A stretch of 7,231 nucleotides of DNA. Origin: an uncultured bacterium. Its GTDB lineage: Bacteria > Bacteroidota > Bacteroidia > Chitinophagales > CAIOSU01. The translations under genes were made by a program, and so were the position numbers. The notes under the pieces are model-generated. The model saw nothing but the letters and a program-made list of their open reading frames with translations, made no database searches and was not told the DNA's origin. Location of the stretch: assembly GCA_903861055.1 (NCBI GenBank), contig CAIOSU010000392.1:1-7231 (forward strand), written 5' to 3'. This document shows positions 1 through 6,080 of this stretch, piece by piece; positions within the stretch are counted from its first letter, which is position 1; each line of letters opens with the position of its first letter.

Positions 1-699
1 AAGACCTTGTGGACCAGTATCACCTGTAGCACCCGTTGCACCAGTGGCACCCGTTGCACCCGCAGTTCCAGCAGTACCTGTAGCACCCGTTGCGCCTGTT
101 GCACCTGCAGCACCAGCTGTTCCTGTTGCACCAGGTGCGCCCGTTGCACCTGTTGCACCAGCAGCGCCGTCAAAACCGGTAGCACCGGTTAAACCTATAA
201 GACCTTGTGGACCAGTATCACCTGTTGCACCTGTTGCGCCCGTTGCACCTGTTGCACCAGCAGCGCCGTCAACACCGGTAGCACCGGTTAAACCTATAAG
301 CCCTTGTGGACCAGTATCACCTGTTACGCCCGTTGCACCTGTTGCGCCAGCGGCACCGTTAGCACCAGCAGCTCCAGTAGCGCCTGTTGGACCTGTTAAA
401 CCTATAAGACCTTGTGGACCAGTATCACCTGTAGCACCTGTTGCGCCAGTTGCGCCCGTTGCACCCGTTGCACCAGCTGTTCCTGTTGCACCGGTAGCGC
501 CTGTTAAACCTATAAGACCTTGTGGACCTGTTACACCCGTTGCACCTGTTGCGCCTGCGGCACCGTTAGTACCAGCAGCTCCAGTAGCGCCTGTTGCACC
601 CGTAGCACCGTTAGTACCAGTAGCTCCAGTAGCACCTGTTGCGCCGGTAAGGCCATTTGCTCCGTTTGCACCAGCAGGGCCAGTGGGGCCGGTAGGGCC
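1..699 (-). repeat. Collagen Gly-X-Y repeat tract with a higher-order module
   Basis: The tract codes for about 78 consecutive Gly-X-Y triplets (Gly177 to the window edge). Within it the module GPQGLIGLTG recurs, usually preceded by GDT. On the plus strand its copies begin with aag-acc or aag-ccc at 1, 199, 298, 406 and 514. The spacings are 198, 99, 108 and 108 bases, that is 22, 11, 12 and 12 triplets. All copies keep the same phase. The stretches between modules are GAT/GAA/GTA/GTN-type triplets. Such DNA-level repetition is prone to length change by slippage or recombination, and to assembly collapse. Confidence 0.9.
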
Positions 700-1227
700 A
701 CTGCTTCCACCACCGCCCGAAGGAATAATGACAAAGGAATTATTGCCACTCAATCGCAGTGTATCGTTAAAGTATGTAAGACGCTGCAACTCATTGGTTG
801 GGTCGGCATCGGCGTCGTTTACGTTCAATGCACGTTCAGCAACCAACGCATACGGCACACTCCAAAACTTGAATTGCCCCAAAAAGGTAAACACGAAACT
901 ATTGGTTAAGTCTACCTCGGTGCGGAACCATTGGTTTCCGTTATTCCAGTTTATACCCCCTAAGGTGCCAGTAACGGGCACTCCTTCACCAATTACTATC
1001 GAAAACAAGCCAAGATTGTTAGTCGTTGTTTTGTGTACTTCTTCAAAAACTATAGGTATAGCTTGAGAACTATCAACTACACTTAACTTCAAGTTGATTA
1101 ATTGATTTGGCAAAATTGCACCTTGGCCGTCTCTTAACACGGCTTGGTATTGAATACCTTTAGGCGTTTGGGCGAAAGTTAGAGTAGTGATTGCAAGTAG
1201 CAGGAATAGTAAAATAGAACTTTTCAT
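1..1227 (-). CDS. Secreted collagen-like repeat protein, 3' end outside window
   Basis: This open frame starts at an ATG (1227-1225) and runs without a stop to the window edge, giving 409 visible residues. Residues 1-19 form a signal peptide (MKSS, hydrophobic LLFLLLAITTLTFA, then QTP), so the protein is exported. Residues 20 to about 170 match the N-terminal domain seen on many Bacteroidota surface proteins: IQYQAVLRDGQG (25-36), NNLGLFSIVIGEG (70-82), SVPYAL (123-128) and DADADPTNELQ (138-148). A flexible SGGGGSS linker (170-176) follows. From Gly177 onward the chain is Gly-X-Y triplets, mostly GAT, with no loss of phase to the edge. The family is thought to be structural or adhesive at the cell surface, but no specific function can be assigned. 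The C-terminal domain, which would show anchoring or type IX secretion, is not visible. It is separated from the upstream gene by 303 bases, so it is probably transcribed on its own. Confidence 0.88.
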   Translation of the reverse strand, partial: MKSSILLFLLLAITTLTFAQTPKGIQYQAVLRDGQGAILPNQLINLKLSVVDSSQAIPIVFEEVHKTTTNNLGLFSIVIGEGVPVTGTLGGINWNNGNQWFRTEVDLTNSFVFTFLGQFKFWSVPYALVAERALNVNDADADPTNELQRLTYFNDTLRLSGNNSFVIIPSGGGGSSGPTGPTGPAGANGANGLTGATGATGATGTNGATGATGATGAAGTNGAAGATGATGVTGPQGLIGLTGATGATGTAGATGATGATGATGATGDTGPQGLIGLTGPTGATGAAGANGAAGATGATGVTGDTGPQGLIGLTGATGVDGAAGATGATGATGATGDTGPQGLIGLTGATGFDGAAGATGATGAPGATGTAGAAGATGATGATGTAGTAGATGATGATGATGDTGPQGL

Positions 1228-1530
1228 AATTCTGATTCGGGTTGTTGCGGACTAGTTACAAGCAGTAATTTAGCTAATTTTCCTGTACTTAAAGTATAAG
1301 TTCTGGAAGATTTTTTAACTATTCAGTAGAGAAACAGGAATAGGTATATGAAAAAAATGCCGATTGGGGATGCTTTGATATTTATTTTTGAAATGATAAT
1401 TATTAGGACAAAACGTTAATATGCTGGTAAACCTTTCGACTCTTTTAAAAGCGAACTATACCAGATAGTAAAATTGATGGGGTAAGAGCATGCCCAAATT
1501 GGCAGACTTAAATTTCAGAAGTATTATAGT
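1228..1530. other. Intergenic region between methyltransferase and collagen-like gene
   Basis: This AT-rich stretch of 303 bases has no supportable gene on either strand. It must contain the 3' end of the methyltransferase transcript and the promoter of the collagen-like gene. A nested inverted repeat lies at 1424-1464. No clear TTTG plus TAnnTTTG promoter pair is visible; the closest -7-like string on the minus strand is TACTTTAA near 1290, which matches only partly. Confidence 0.6.
1424..1464. repeat. Nested imperfect inverted repeat (possible hairpin)
   Basis: Three inverted-repeat pairs share nearly one centre (about 1445): ctggta (1424-1429) with taccag (1459-1464), ttcg (1435-1438) with cgaa (1452-1455), and the palindrome cttttaaaag (1442-1451). 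The bases between the arms do not pair well. It lies 67 bases past the methyltransferase stop, so it could be a weak terminator or RNA structure, but no U-tract follows on the minus strand. A protein-binding site is also possible. Confidence 0.35.
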
Positions 1531-2145
1531 TTATGCTAGTTTATGGGCAAAAAGATTGAACCGAAAGTTTTGTATCGTATTAAACGGGGTGATATGATTT
1601 TCGGCAAAACTATTGATCAAATTAAAATGCTTGCCAAACACATTAAACATGCCTTGTTCGTTATAACGGCTTACAGGTAATGCACTACATTTTTCAGGCC
1701 CAGATTCGGAGAAGGTAGCGATAATTAAATGTGGAGAAGCAAATTCGCTTACTGTTTCCGCATACCGCTTAATGTCGCTTTCTTCAGTAAGGAAGTGGAA
1801 AGCCGCCCTATCGTGCCAAACGGCATAAGCACGAGAAGGTATGAAGCTTTTAATGTCGCTTTCAATCCATTGTACTTTCGCAGCGGCATTGCCCAATCGA
1901 GCTTTTGCCCTTTTAAGGGCTTCGCCCGATATATCTAAAACCGTTACATCAGTATAGCCTTCGGCTAATAGGTTGTCTACTAATTTACTATCACCGCCAC
2001 CGATGTCAATAATAGGGGCCATTTTGGAAACACCAGTATTATGAATAAGCGAGAGCGACGTAAGTGGAACGGCTTCCGTCCAACTAACCTCTTCAGGTAA
2101 TTTGGTACTAAACACTTTCTCCCAATGTTGTTTGGTATCCGTCAT
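1531..2145 (-). CDS. Class I SAM-dependent methyltransferase
   Basis: A 204-residue protein with the Rossmann-type methyltransferase fold. Motif I is IIDIGGGDSKLVD (45-57), binding S-adenosylmethionine. The acidic end of strand 2 is VTVLDIS (67-73, Asp71). WIESDI (93-98) supplies the adenine-contacting Asp97. The signature WHDRAAFHFL (110-119) and the later GPEKCSALPVSRY (149-161) mark a common small cytosolic methyltransferase subfamily whose substrate I do not know. The only cysteine, Cys153, lies in that second signature. The start is an ATG with an A-rich leader. The gene begins 35 bases after the YeeE-like gene on the same strand, which suggests co-transcription with the sulfur module. 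Thiol or sulfide methylation is a possible role by context only; the sequence does not show the substrate. Confidence 0.88.
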   Translation of the reverse strand: MTDTKQHWEKVFSTKLPEEVSWTEAVPLTSLSLIHNTGVSKMAPIIDIGGGDSKLVDNLLAEGYTDVTVLDISGEALKRAKARLGNAAAKVQWIESDIKSFIPSRAYAVWHDRAAFHFLTEESDIKRYAETVSEFASPHLIIATFSESGPEKCSALPVSRYNEQGMFNVFGKHFNLINSFAENHITPFNTIQNFRFNLFAHKLA

Positions 2146-2180
2146 TGTTTTTTGTGTTTGCAGTTAAAACAAACTCACTT

Positions 2181-2594
2181 TTAATGGGGCAGTTTATCCT
2201 TCACCAAACCATAAACAAAAGTGCCGAGGGCAGCTGTGAGTATAGCTAGCGCAAACATCCAATATCCATAGCCCAAGCTCACAAACATAGGCCCTGGGCA
2301 AGCACCTGTCATGGCCCAACCGAGGCCAAAAATGGTACCCCCGTATAGGTAGCGTTTCCACCCAGCTTCTTTTGGTGCAAATTTGATGGGTTCGCCACCA
2401 ATGTCTTTGAGGTTGTATTTTTTTATCAGCGCCGTGCCAATGGCACCTAGTACTGCCGCAACCCCAATGATGCCGAACATGTGAAATGATTGAAAACGGA
2501 ACATCTCTTGAATCCGGTACCAAGAAATGGCTTCTGACTTTGACATGATGATACCAAACAAGATGCCTACTAGAACAAATTTTATACCTTTCAT
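2181..2594 (-). CDS. YeeE/YedE-type membrane protein, C-terminal-half type (DUF6691-like)
   Basis: A 137-residue inner-membrane protein starting at the ATG MKGIKFVLVG. The frame is open upstream to 2753, but that part reads into the preceding gene's coding region in another frame and has no membrane character, so the 2594 start is preferred. Four hydrophobic segments are visible (about 3-17, 38-56, 84-98 and 105-130). The conserved GACPGP motif (97-102) carries Cys99, the type of cysteine that lines the pore in YeeE/TsuA thiosulfate transporters. At 137 residues it is about a third of a full YeeE. It starts 23 bases after the companion YeeE gene, and the two are likely to pair as one transporter. 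Substrate inferred: thiosulfate or another sulfur compound. Confidence 0.85.
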   Translation of the reverse strand: MKGIKFVLVGILFGIIMSKSEAISWYRIQEMFRFQSFHMFGIIGVAAVLGAIGTALIKKYNLKDIGGEPIKFAPKEAGWKRYLYGGTIFGLGWAMTGACPGPMFVSLGYGYWMFALAILTAALGTFVYGLVKDKLPH

Positions 2595-2617
2595 TTTTGC
2601 GGAGAGCGAAGTTAAGT

Positions 2618-3175
2618 TTAGAATATTAATGGCAGCAGCAGATGGGTAGTTATGAGTCCGCCGATAAAGAAACCAATAACTGCAATAAGTGATGGTACCT
2701 GCAAATTGCTGAGGCCGCTGATAGCATGACCCGATGTGCAACCACCCGCCCAACGAGTACCAAAGCCAACCAAAAAACCACCCAATACCACTAAAATGAG
2801 CACCGGGGTGGTAAAAACGTTATGCAATCCGAAAACTTCGTCAGGTTGCAGACCAGATGGGGCCGATATACCAAGGTTTTGGAGGTCGGCTATGGTTGCT
2901 TCTGAAATTTGCACGCCTTCGTTCGAGGTGAGGAAATTGCTGGCTATCCAGCCTCCACCAATTGTTCCGACAAGAAACAAAAGGCTCCACGAGTAAGAAC
3001 GCCAATCGTAATCGAAAAAATCGCTAAATCTGGCACCTCCGCAAGCGGCACATAAATGCCTAAAGTTTGAGGAGAACCCAAAATTTTTACCAAAAAACAC
3101 GAGCAGAAACATCACTACTGCTATGGCCGTGCCACTAATATACCAAGGCCAAGGCTGGCTAATAAATTCAATCAT
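2618..3175 (-). CDS. YeeE/YedE family membrane protein, N-terminal-half type
   Basis: A 185-residue polytopic membrane protein. Hydrophobic segments lie at about 11-28, 63-80, 122-140 and 161-184. Conserved family motifs are GKNFGFSSNFRHLCAACG (29-46, with Cys42 and Cys45) and GFGTRWAGGCTSGH (137-150, with Cys146). The GCTSGH block is the hallmark of YeeE/YedE transporters, where cysteines pass thiosulfate along the pore by transient hydrogen bonding. The start is an ATG with no Shine-Dalgarno tract. A 161-base gap separates it from the rhodanese gene upstream, long enough for its own promoter, while the gap to the second YeeE gene is only 23 bases. Inferred role: uptake or release of thiosulfate or a related sulfur anion, linked to the persulfide dioxygenase encoded upstream. 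Confidence 0.88.
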   Translation of the reverse strand: MIEFISQPWPWYISGTAIAVVMFLLVFFGKNFGFSSNFRHLCAACGGARFSDFFDYDWRSYSWSLLFLVGTIGGGWIASNFLTSNEGVQISEATIADLQNLGISAPSGLQPDEVFGLHNVFTTPVLILVVLGGFLVGFGTRWAGGCTSGHAISGLSNLQVPSLIAVIGFFIGGLITTHLLLPLIF

Positions 3176-3336
3176 TAATTGGAGAGTATTATTGATTGTT
3201 GAAGAATGGTTGTATTAAAAATAGGATGATTATGAAACCTGATTGACCTAGAAAAAGTTGCAGCATAGCCCTGATATTTGCTATCAAAATGCCACTTGCA
3301 CCTTGCCTATTTTAATCAAGCCTCAATCGGGGATTT
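3176..3336. promoter_or_regulatory. Gap before YeeE pair, possible promoter region
   Basis: This is the longest gap inside the sulfur module. On the minus strand TATTTTTA (3223-3216) matches the Bacteroidota -7 consensus TAnnTTTG at all but the last base and would give a leader of roughly 35 bases before the ATG at 3175. No convincing TTTG lies at the right distance upstream. A short inverted repeat, tgata-tttgc-tatca, lies at 3272-3286. No strong terminator follows the rhodanese gene, so read-through is also possible. Confidence 0.35.
3272..3286. repeat. Short inverted repeat, FNR-box-like
   Basis: This is a perfect 5+5+5 inverted repeat, tgata-tttgc-tatca. On the minus strand, with one flanking base, it reads TTGATAGCAAATATCAG. 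That recalls the FNR half-sites TTGAT and ATCAA, but the spacer is 7 rather than 4 and the last arm is imperfect. It is about 100 bases upstream of the YeeE start. Its short length makes chance occurrence plausible. Confidence 0.2.
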
Positions 3337-3672
3337 TTATTTGGGCCAGGCACCAATGCCACCTACCAAATTGAAGGTTTTGTATCCCAATTGCTCCATT
3401 ACACCACAGGCTTGGCTGCTGCGGTTGCCACTGCGGCAATAGACAAAGTAGGTTTTGTTTTTATCCAGTTTCTGTACTTCCGTTTTAAAGCTTGAAGAGA
3501 AGAAGTCAATGTTTTTAGCCCCTTTCAAAACACCGCTGCTAACTTCAGCTTTGGTGCGCACATCAAGCATTACTGCATTTGGGGTTTCTGTAAATTTTGC
3601 TTTGAAATCGGCGCCAGAAAGGTCGTTAGGGTTGCTACTACCTTTTAATAGGTTCCATATTTGTTTAAACAT
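3337..3672 (-). CDS. Single-domain rhodanese (sulfurtransferase)
   Basis: A 111-residue cytosolic protein with one rhodanese domain. VMLDVRTKAEV (34-44) is the conserved entry motif, and the active loop is CRSGNRS (79-85) with the persulfide-forming Cys79. LVGGIGAWPK closes the domain at the C-terminus. The six-residue loop after the cysteine fits sulfur-transferring rhodaneses rather than Cdc25-like phosphatases. The frame is open to a TTG at 3711, but the ATG at 3672 gives the usual MFKQIWNLLKG beginning and follows an A-rich leader, so it is chosen. No signal peptide is seen. It lies 43 bases behind the dioxygenase gene, so it is almost certainly co-transcribed, and it probably moves sulfane sulfur to or from that enzyme's persulfide pool. 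Confidence 0.92.
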   Translation of the reverse strand: MFKQIWNLLKGSSNPNDLSGADFKAKFTETPNAVMLDVRTKAEVSSGVLKGAKNIDFFSSSFKTEVQKLDKNKTYFVYCRSGNRSSQACGVMEQLGYKTFNLVGGIGAWPK

Positions 3673-3715
3673 TTTATTTTGTTTTTGACTTATTAATTGT
3701 TGATTTAGCAAAAAT

Positions 3716-5125
3716 TTACTTCAAAGTTGACGGGCAAACGTACTCCGTGCGTTCAATGCCGGTATCGGCAATAGCCTTAAAGCCGCCTTCAATGTTTACC
3801 AAATTGTCCCATCCGCGGGCTTTCAATATTGAAGCCGCAATAACCGAGCGATAACCGCCCGCACAGTGTAAATAAAGGGTGCGGTCTTTCTTAAACTCGG
3901 CCAAATGATTGTTGATAAAATCGAGTGGCAAGTTAAGGGCGCTCTTTACGTGTTCGCTCTGGTATTCGCCAGGTTTGCGCACATCTATCACTTCAAGGCT
4001 ATGGCCCTTTTGCAGTGTTTCAAATTGAGTAGCCGAGATAGATTCAATGGTGTCAACCTCTTTGCCCGATTCTTTCCAAGCATCAAATCCTCCATCCAAA
4101 AAGCCGAAAGCAAAATCATACCCTACACGGGCAAGTCGGGTTACCACCTCTTCTTCTCGGCCGGGCTCGGTCACTAATAAAAGAGGTTGTTTAATATCGG
4201 GTATCAGTGCTCCTACCCAAGGGGCAAACCCACCATCAACACCAATAGAAATTGCGTTTGGAATAAATCCTTTGACAAACGTTTCCGGTTTGCGGGTATC
4301 CAATACCAAAGCTCCAGTCTCGTTGGCGGCAGCCTCAAAGGCATCAGGCGAAAGCGCTTGTAAGCCACGGCTCAGCACATCGGCTATACTATCATAGCCT
4401 TCTTTGTTCATTTTCACGTTTAGCGGAAAGTAGCCTGGTGGCGGTAATAAGCCATCGGTGACTTCTTTAATGAACTCCTCTTTGGTCATATCGGCACGCA
4501 GGGCATAGTTAAATTTCTTTTGGTTGCCCAAGGTATCCCAAGTCTCCTTGCTCATGTTTTTGCCACAAGCCGAACCAGCACCGTGTGCAGGGTACACCAA
4601 TATTTCATCGGCCAAAGGCATTAACTTGTTGCGTAGTGAGTCATATAAATGACCTGCCAAATCTTCTACAGTCAAGTGGCTTTTGGCTGCCAAGTCAGGA
4701 CGACCCACATCGCCTATAAACAAAGTATCGCCAGTAAATAATGCATAGTCTTTACCTAGTTCGTTTCTTAAAAGGTAGGTAGTACTCTCCATGGTGTGTC
4801 CTGGAGTGTGCAGCACTTTAAGGGTTATGTCGCCTACTTTTAGTTCTTCTCCATCGGTGGCTACATGGCAATCAAAGGTTGGTTTTGCATTGGGTCCAAA
4901 TACAATTTTAGCGCCAGTTTCCTTAGCCAAATCCACGTGGCCCGATACGAAATCGGCATGAAAGTGCGTCTCGAGCACGTACTTTATTTTGGCACCGTCT
5001 TTTTCTGCTTTTTCAATGTAAGGCTGCACCTCGCGTAGTGGGTCAATAATTACAGCCTCGCCATTGCTTTCAATGTAGTATGCACCTTGAGCTAGGCATC
5101 CGGTATATATTTGTTCAACTTTCAT
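3716..5125 (-). CDS. Persulfide dioxygenase-rhodanese fusion (CstB-type, three domains)
   Basis: A 469-residue cytosolic protein. The metallo-beta-lactamase domain covers about 1-240: THFHADFVSGH (53-63), TPGH (107-110), FTGDTLFIGDVGRPDL (130-145) and PAHGAGSACG (179-188). His54, His110 and Asp133 correspond to the iron ligands of ETHE1-type persulfide dioxygenases. A first rhodanese domain (about 255-355) keeps LDTRKPE (275-281) but has TEPGREEE (319-326) where the cysteine loop should be, so it is degenerate. The second (about 365-465) has IDVRKPGEY (380-388) and an intact CAGGYRS loop with Cys421. This order and length match staphylococcal CstB, which oxidises low-molecular-weight persulfides and yields thiosulfate. 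Flanking TauE, rhodanese and YeeE genes support sulfide/persulfide detoxification. The start is an ATG; a -7-like promoter and an inverted repeat lie upstream. Confidence 0.93.
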   Translation of the reverse strand: MKVEQIYTGCLAQGAYYIESNGEAVIIDPLREVQPYIEKAEKDGAKIKYVLETHFHADFVSGHVDLAKETGAKIVFGPNAKPTFDCHVATDGEELKVGDITLKVLHTPGHTMESTTYLLRNELGKDYALFTGDTLFIGDVGRPDLAAKSHLTVEDLAGHLYDSLRNKLMPLADEILVYPAHGAGSACGKNMSKETWDTLGNQKKFNYALRADMTKEEFIKEVTDGLLPPPGYFPLNVKMNKEGYDSIADVLSRGLQALSPDAFEAAANETGALVLDTRKPETFVKGFIPNAISIGVDGGFAPWVGALIPDIKQPLLLVTEPGREEEVVTRLARVGYDFAFGFLDGGFDAWKESGKEVDTIESISATQFETLQKGHSLEVIDVRKPGEYQSEHVKSALNLPLDFINNHLAEFKKDRTLYLHCAGGYRSVIAASILKARGWDNLVNIEGGFKAIADTGIERTEYVCPSTLK

Positions 5126-5150
5126 AGTTGTTTGATTTTTAATCGTTTTG

Positions 5151-5158
5151 TAAAAGTA
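5151..5158 (-). promoter_or_regulatory. Candidate -7 element for the persulfide dioxygenase gene
   Basis: The minus strand reads TACTTTTA, which matches TAnnTTTG except at the final base. It would place the transcript start near 5146 and give a leader of about 20 bases. No TTTG is visible about 19 bases further upstream; the inverted repeat 5176-5190 lies there instead, which would suit an activator-dependent promoter. Confidence 0.35.
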
Positions 5159-5175
5159 ACAAGTAATTTAAAACT

Positions 5176-5190
5176 CTACTAATTTAGTAG
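5176..5190. promoter_or_regulatory. Inverted repeat between tauE-like and dioxygenase genes
   Basis: A perfect 6+3+6 inverted repeat, ctacta-att-tagtag, that extends outward by further matching pairs with one mismatch (5173-5193). It lies 17 bases after the permease stop and about 50 bases before the dioxygenase ATG. Two readings are possible. It may be an operator for the nearby regulator, with the same 6+3+6 geometry as the repeat at 6775-6789 but different half-sites. Or it may be a weak hairpin terminator, since on the minus strand the stem is followed by AGTTTT. The stem is short and A/T-rich, so termination would be inefficient. Confidence 0.4.
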
Positions 5191-5207
5191 GGTAATTGTT
5201 TTCCTTA

Positions 5208-6023
5208 TCAGCCTATCAATTCTTTTATCATGATATAAACTCCCATGGCCAGCACGAACCACCCGAAGCCTTTTTTCAAGCTATCAGCACTTACCTTATC
5301 AGATAATTTAATGCCTACAAACGAGCCTAACACGGCCAAGGTGGAAAAAATGCCAAGCAATTGCCAATCAATAGTAAGTTCGGGGTTGCCTACATCGCCC
5401 ATAAAGCCTAGCAACGATTTGGCGGCGATAATGAGCAGCGAAGTACCAACCGCCATTTTCATATCCAATCCGCTAAACAATACCAGGGCTGGAATAATTA
5501 AGAATCCACCTCCTGCGCCTACCAGACCTGTAAGCGTGCCTACAATAGCACCTTCGGCAAGTATGGCCGGGTAGTTGAAGTGGCGTTTGCCATCAAAGGT
5601 AAGTTTTGCGGGCTTTGGCTTTTTGTTACGAATCATGGAAATGGACGCAAATATCATCAATGCCGCAAAGAGCAACATTAACAGTAAGCCCCGAGTAATG
5701 GCAAGTGAGCCAATATTAAAAAGTTCGTCGGGTATGGCAGGAATTAGGAAACGCCTGGTGGCATATACCGCTGCAATGGCCGGCATACCAAAAATAATGG
5801 CAGTTTTTAAATCAACTAACCCTTTGCGATAGTATACGGTACTGCCTACCAAACTTGTAAGGCCCACGATAAACAGTGAATATGCCGTGGCGTAAACCGG
5901 CGGAATGCCCATTAAATATACCAGTATGGGTACAGTGAGTATTGAGCCACCGCCACCTATTAGGCCCAGCGATATGCCTATAACTACTGCTGCAATGTAT
6001 CCTAGTATCAACGTTATTGCCAT
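5208..6023 (-). CDS. TauE/SafE family sulfur-compound permease
   Basis: A 271-residue polytopic inner-membrane protein made of two related halves. The paired family motifs are GLIGGGGSILTVPILVY (20-36) and GLVGAGGGFLIIPALVL (166-182), each at the start of a half. Hydrophobic segments cover most of the chain, with a basic cytosolic loop, RNKKPKPAK (132-140), between the halves. The length is usual for the family. Members export or import sulfur anions such as sulfite, sulfoacetate and taurine-derived compounds, and TauE homologues are encoded with CstB in staphylococci. Here it precedes a CstB-type enzyme by 82 bases, so export of sulfite or thiosulfate, or uptake of a sulfur anion, is inferred from context. 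The start is an ATG; a CRP-like box lies upstream. Confidence 0.92.
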   Translation of the reverse strand: MAITLILGYIAAVVIGISLGLIGGGGSILTVPILVYLMGIPPVYATAYSLFIVGLTSLVGSTVYYRKGLVDLKTAIIFGMPAIAAVYATRRFLIPAIPDELFNIGSLAITRGLLLMLLFAALMIFASISMIRNKKPKPAKLTFDGKRHFNYPAILAEGAIVGTLTGLVGAGGGFLIIPALVLFSGLDMKMAVGTSLLIIAAKSLLGFMGDVGNPELTIDWQLLGIFSTLAVLGSFVGIKLSDKVSADSLKKGFGWFVLAMGVYIMIKELIG

Positions 6024-6031
6024 AGTGAGGG

Positions 6032-6039
6032 CAAAGTTG
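6032..6039 (-). promoter_or_regulatory. Candidate -7 element for the TauE-like gene
   Basis: The minus strand reads CAACTTTG, differing from TAnnTTTG only at the first base. The transcript start would fall near 6028, leaving only about 5 bases before the ATG, so the message would be nearly leaderless. No -33 TTTG is present. The centre of the CRP-like box (6068.5) would then be about 40 bases upstream of the start, the position at which Crp/Fnr proteins commonly activate. Confidence 0.3.
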
Positions 6040-6060
6040 CAGCATATTTTCGCGCAGGAT

Positions 6061-6076
6061 AGTGACTTACGTCACA
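6061..6076. promoter_or_regulatory. CRP/FNR-family binding box upstream of tauE-like gene
   Basis: The minus strand reads TGTGACGTAAGTCACT, that is TGTGA-N6-TCACT. This matches the classic CRP consensus TGTGA-N6-TCACA at 9 of 10 informative bases, and its core, gtgac-ttac-gtcac, is a perfect inverted repeat. It sits in the 57-base gap between the Crp/Fnr regulator gene and the TauE-like gene, 38 bases before the latter's start. The adjacent regulator is the obvious candidate to bind it. Confidence 0.55.
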
Positions 6077-6080
6077 CCTG

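Noticed and set aside
1..699. Possible CRISPR array
   Set aside because: The repeats are in-frame Gly-X-Y codons without unique spacers of constant length, and no cas gene is near.
44..1066. Long plus-strand frame of alternating Pro/Ala/Val residues
   Set aside because: It is the antisense shadow of the Gly-X-Y coding tract. The minus strand has a signal peptide, a recognisable N-terminal domain and perfectly phased glycines.
2154..2178. GTTTG-N9-CAAAC inverted repeat just before the methyltransferase ATG
   Set aside because: The arms are only 5 bases of simple sequence with a long loop; too likely by chance in AT-rich DNA to call an attenuator.
2595..2753. Longer start for the second YeeE-type gene
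   Set aside because: The extension overlaps the end of the first YeeE gene in another frame and lacks membrane character. The ATG at 2594 opens a normal hydrophobic N-terminus.
3673..3711. TTG start for the rhodanese gene
   Set aside because: The extra 13 residues are polar low-complexity sequence (many Gln and Lys) typical of translated leader. The ATG at 3672 gives the usual start.
3720..6020. Plus-strand open frames opposite the dioxygenase and permease genes
   Set aside because: All are antisense to strongly conserved minus-strand proteins and show no recognisable domain.
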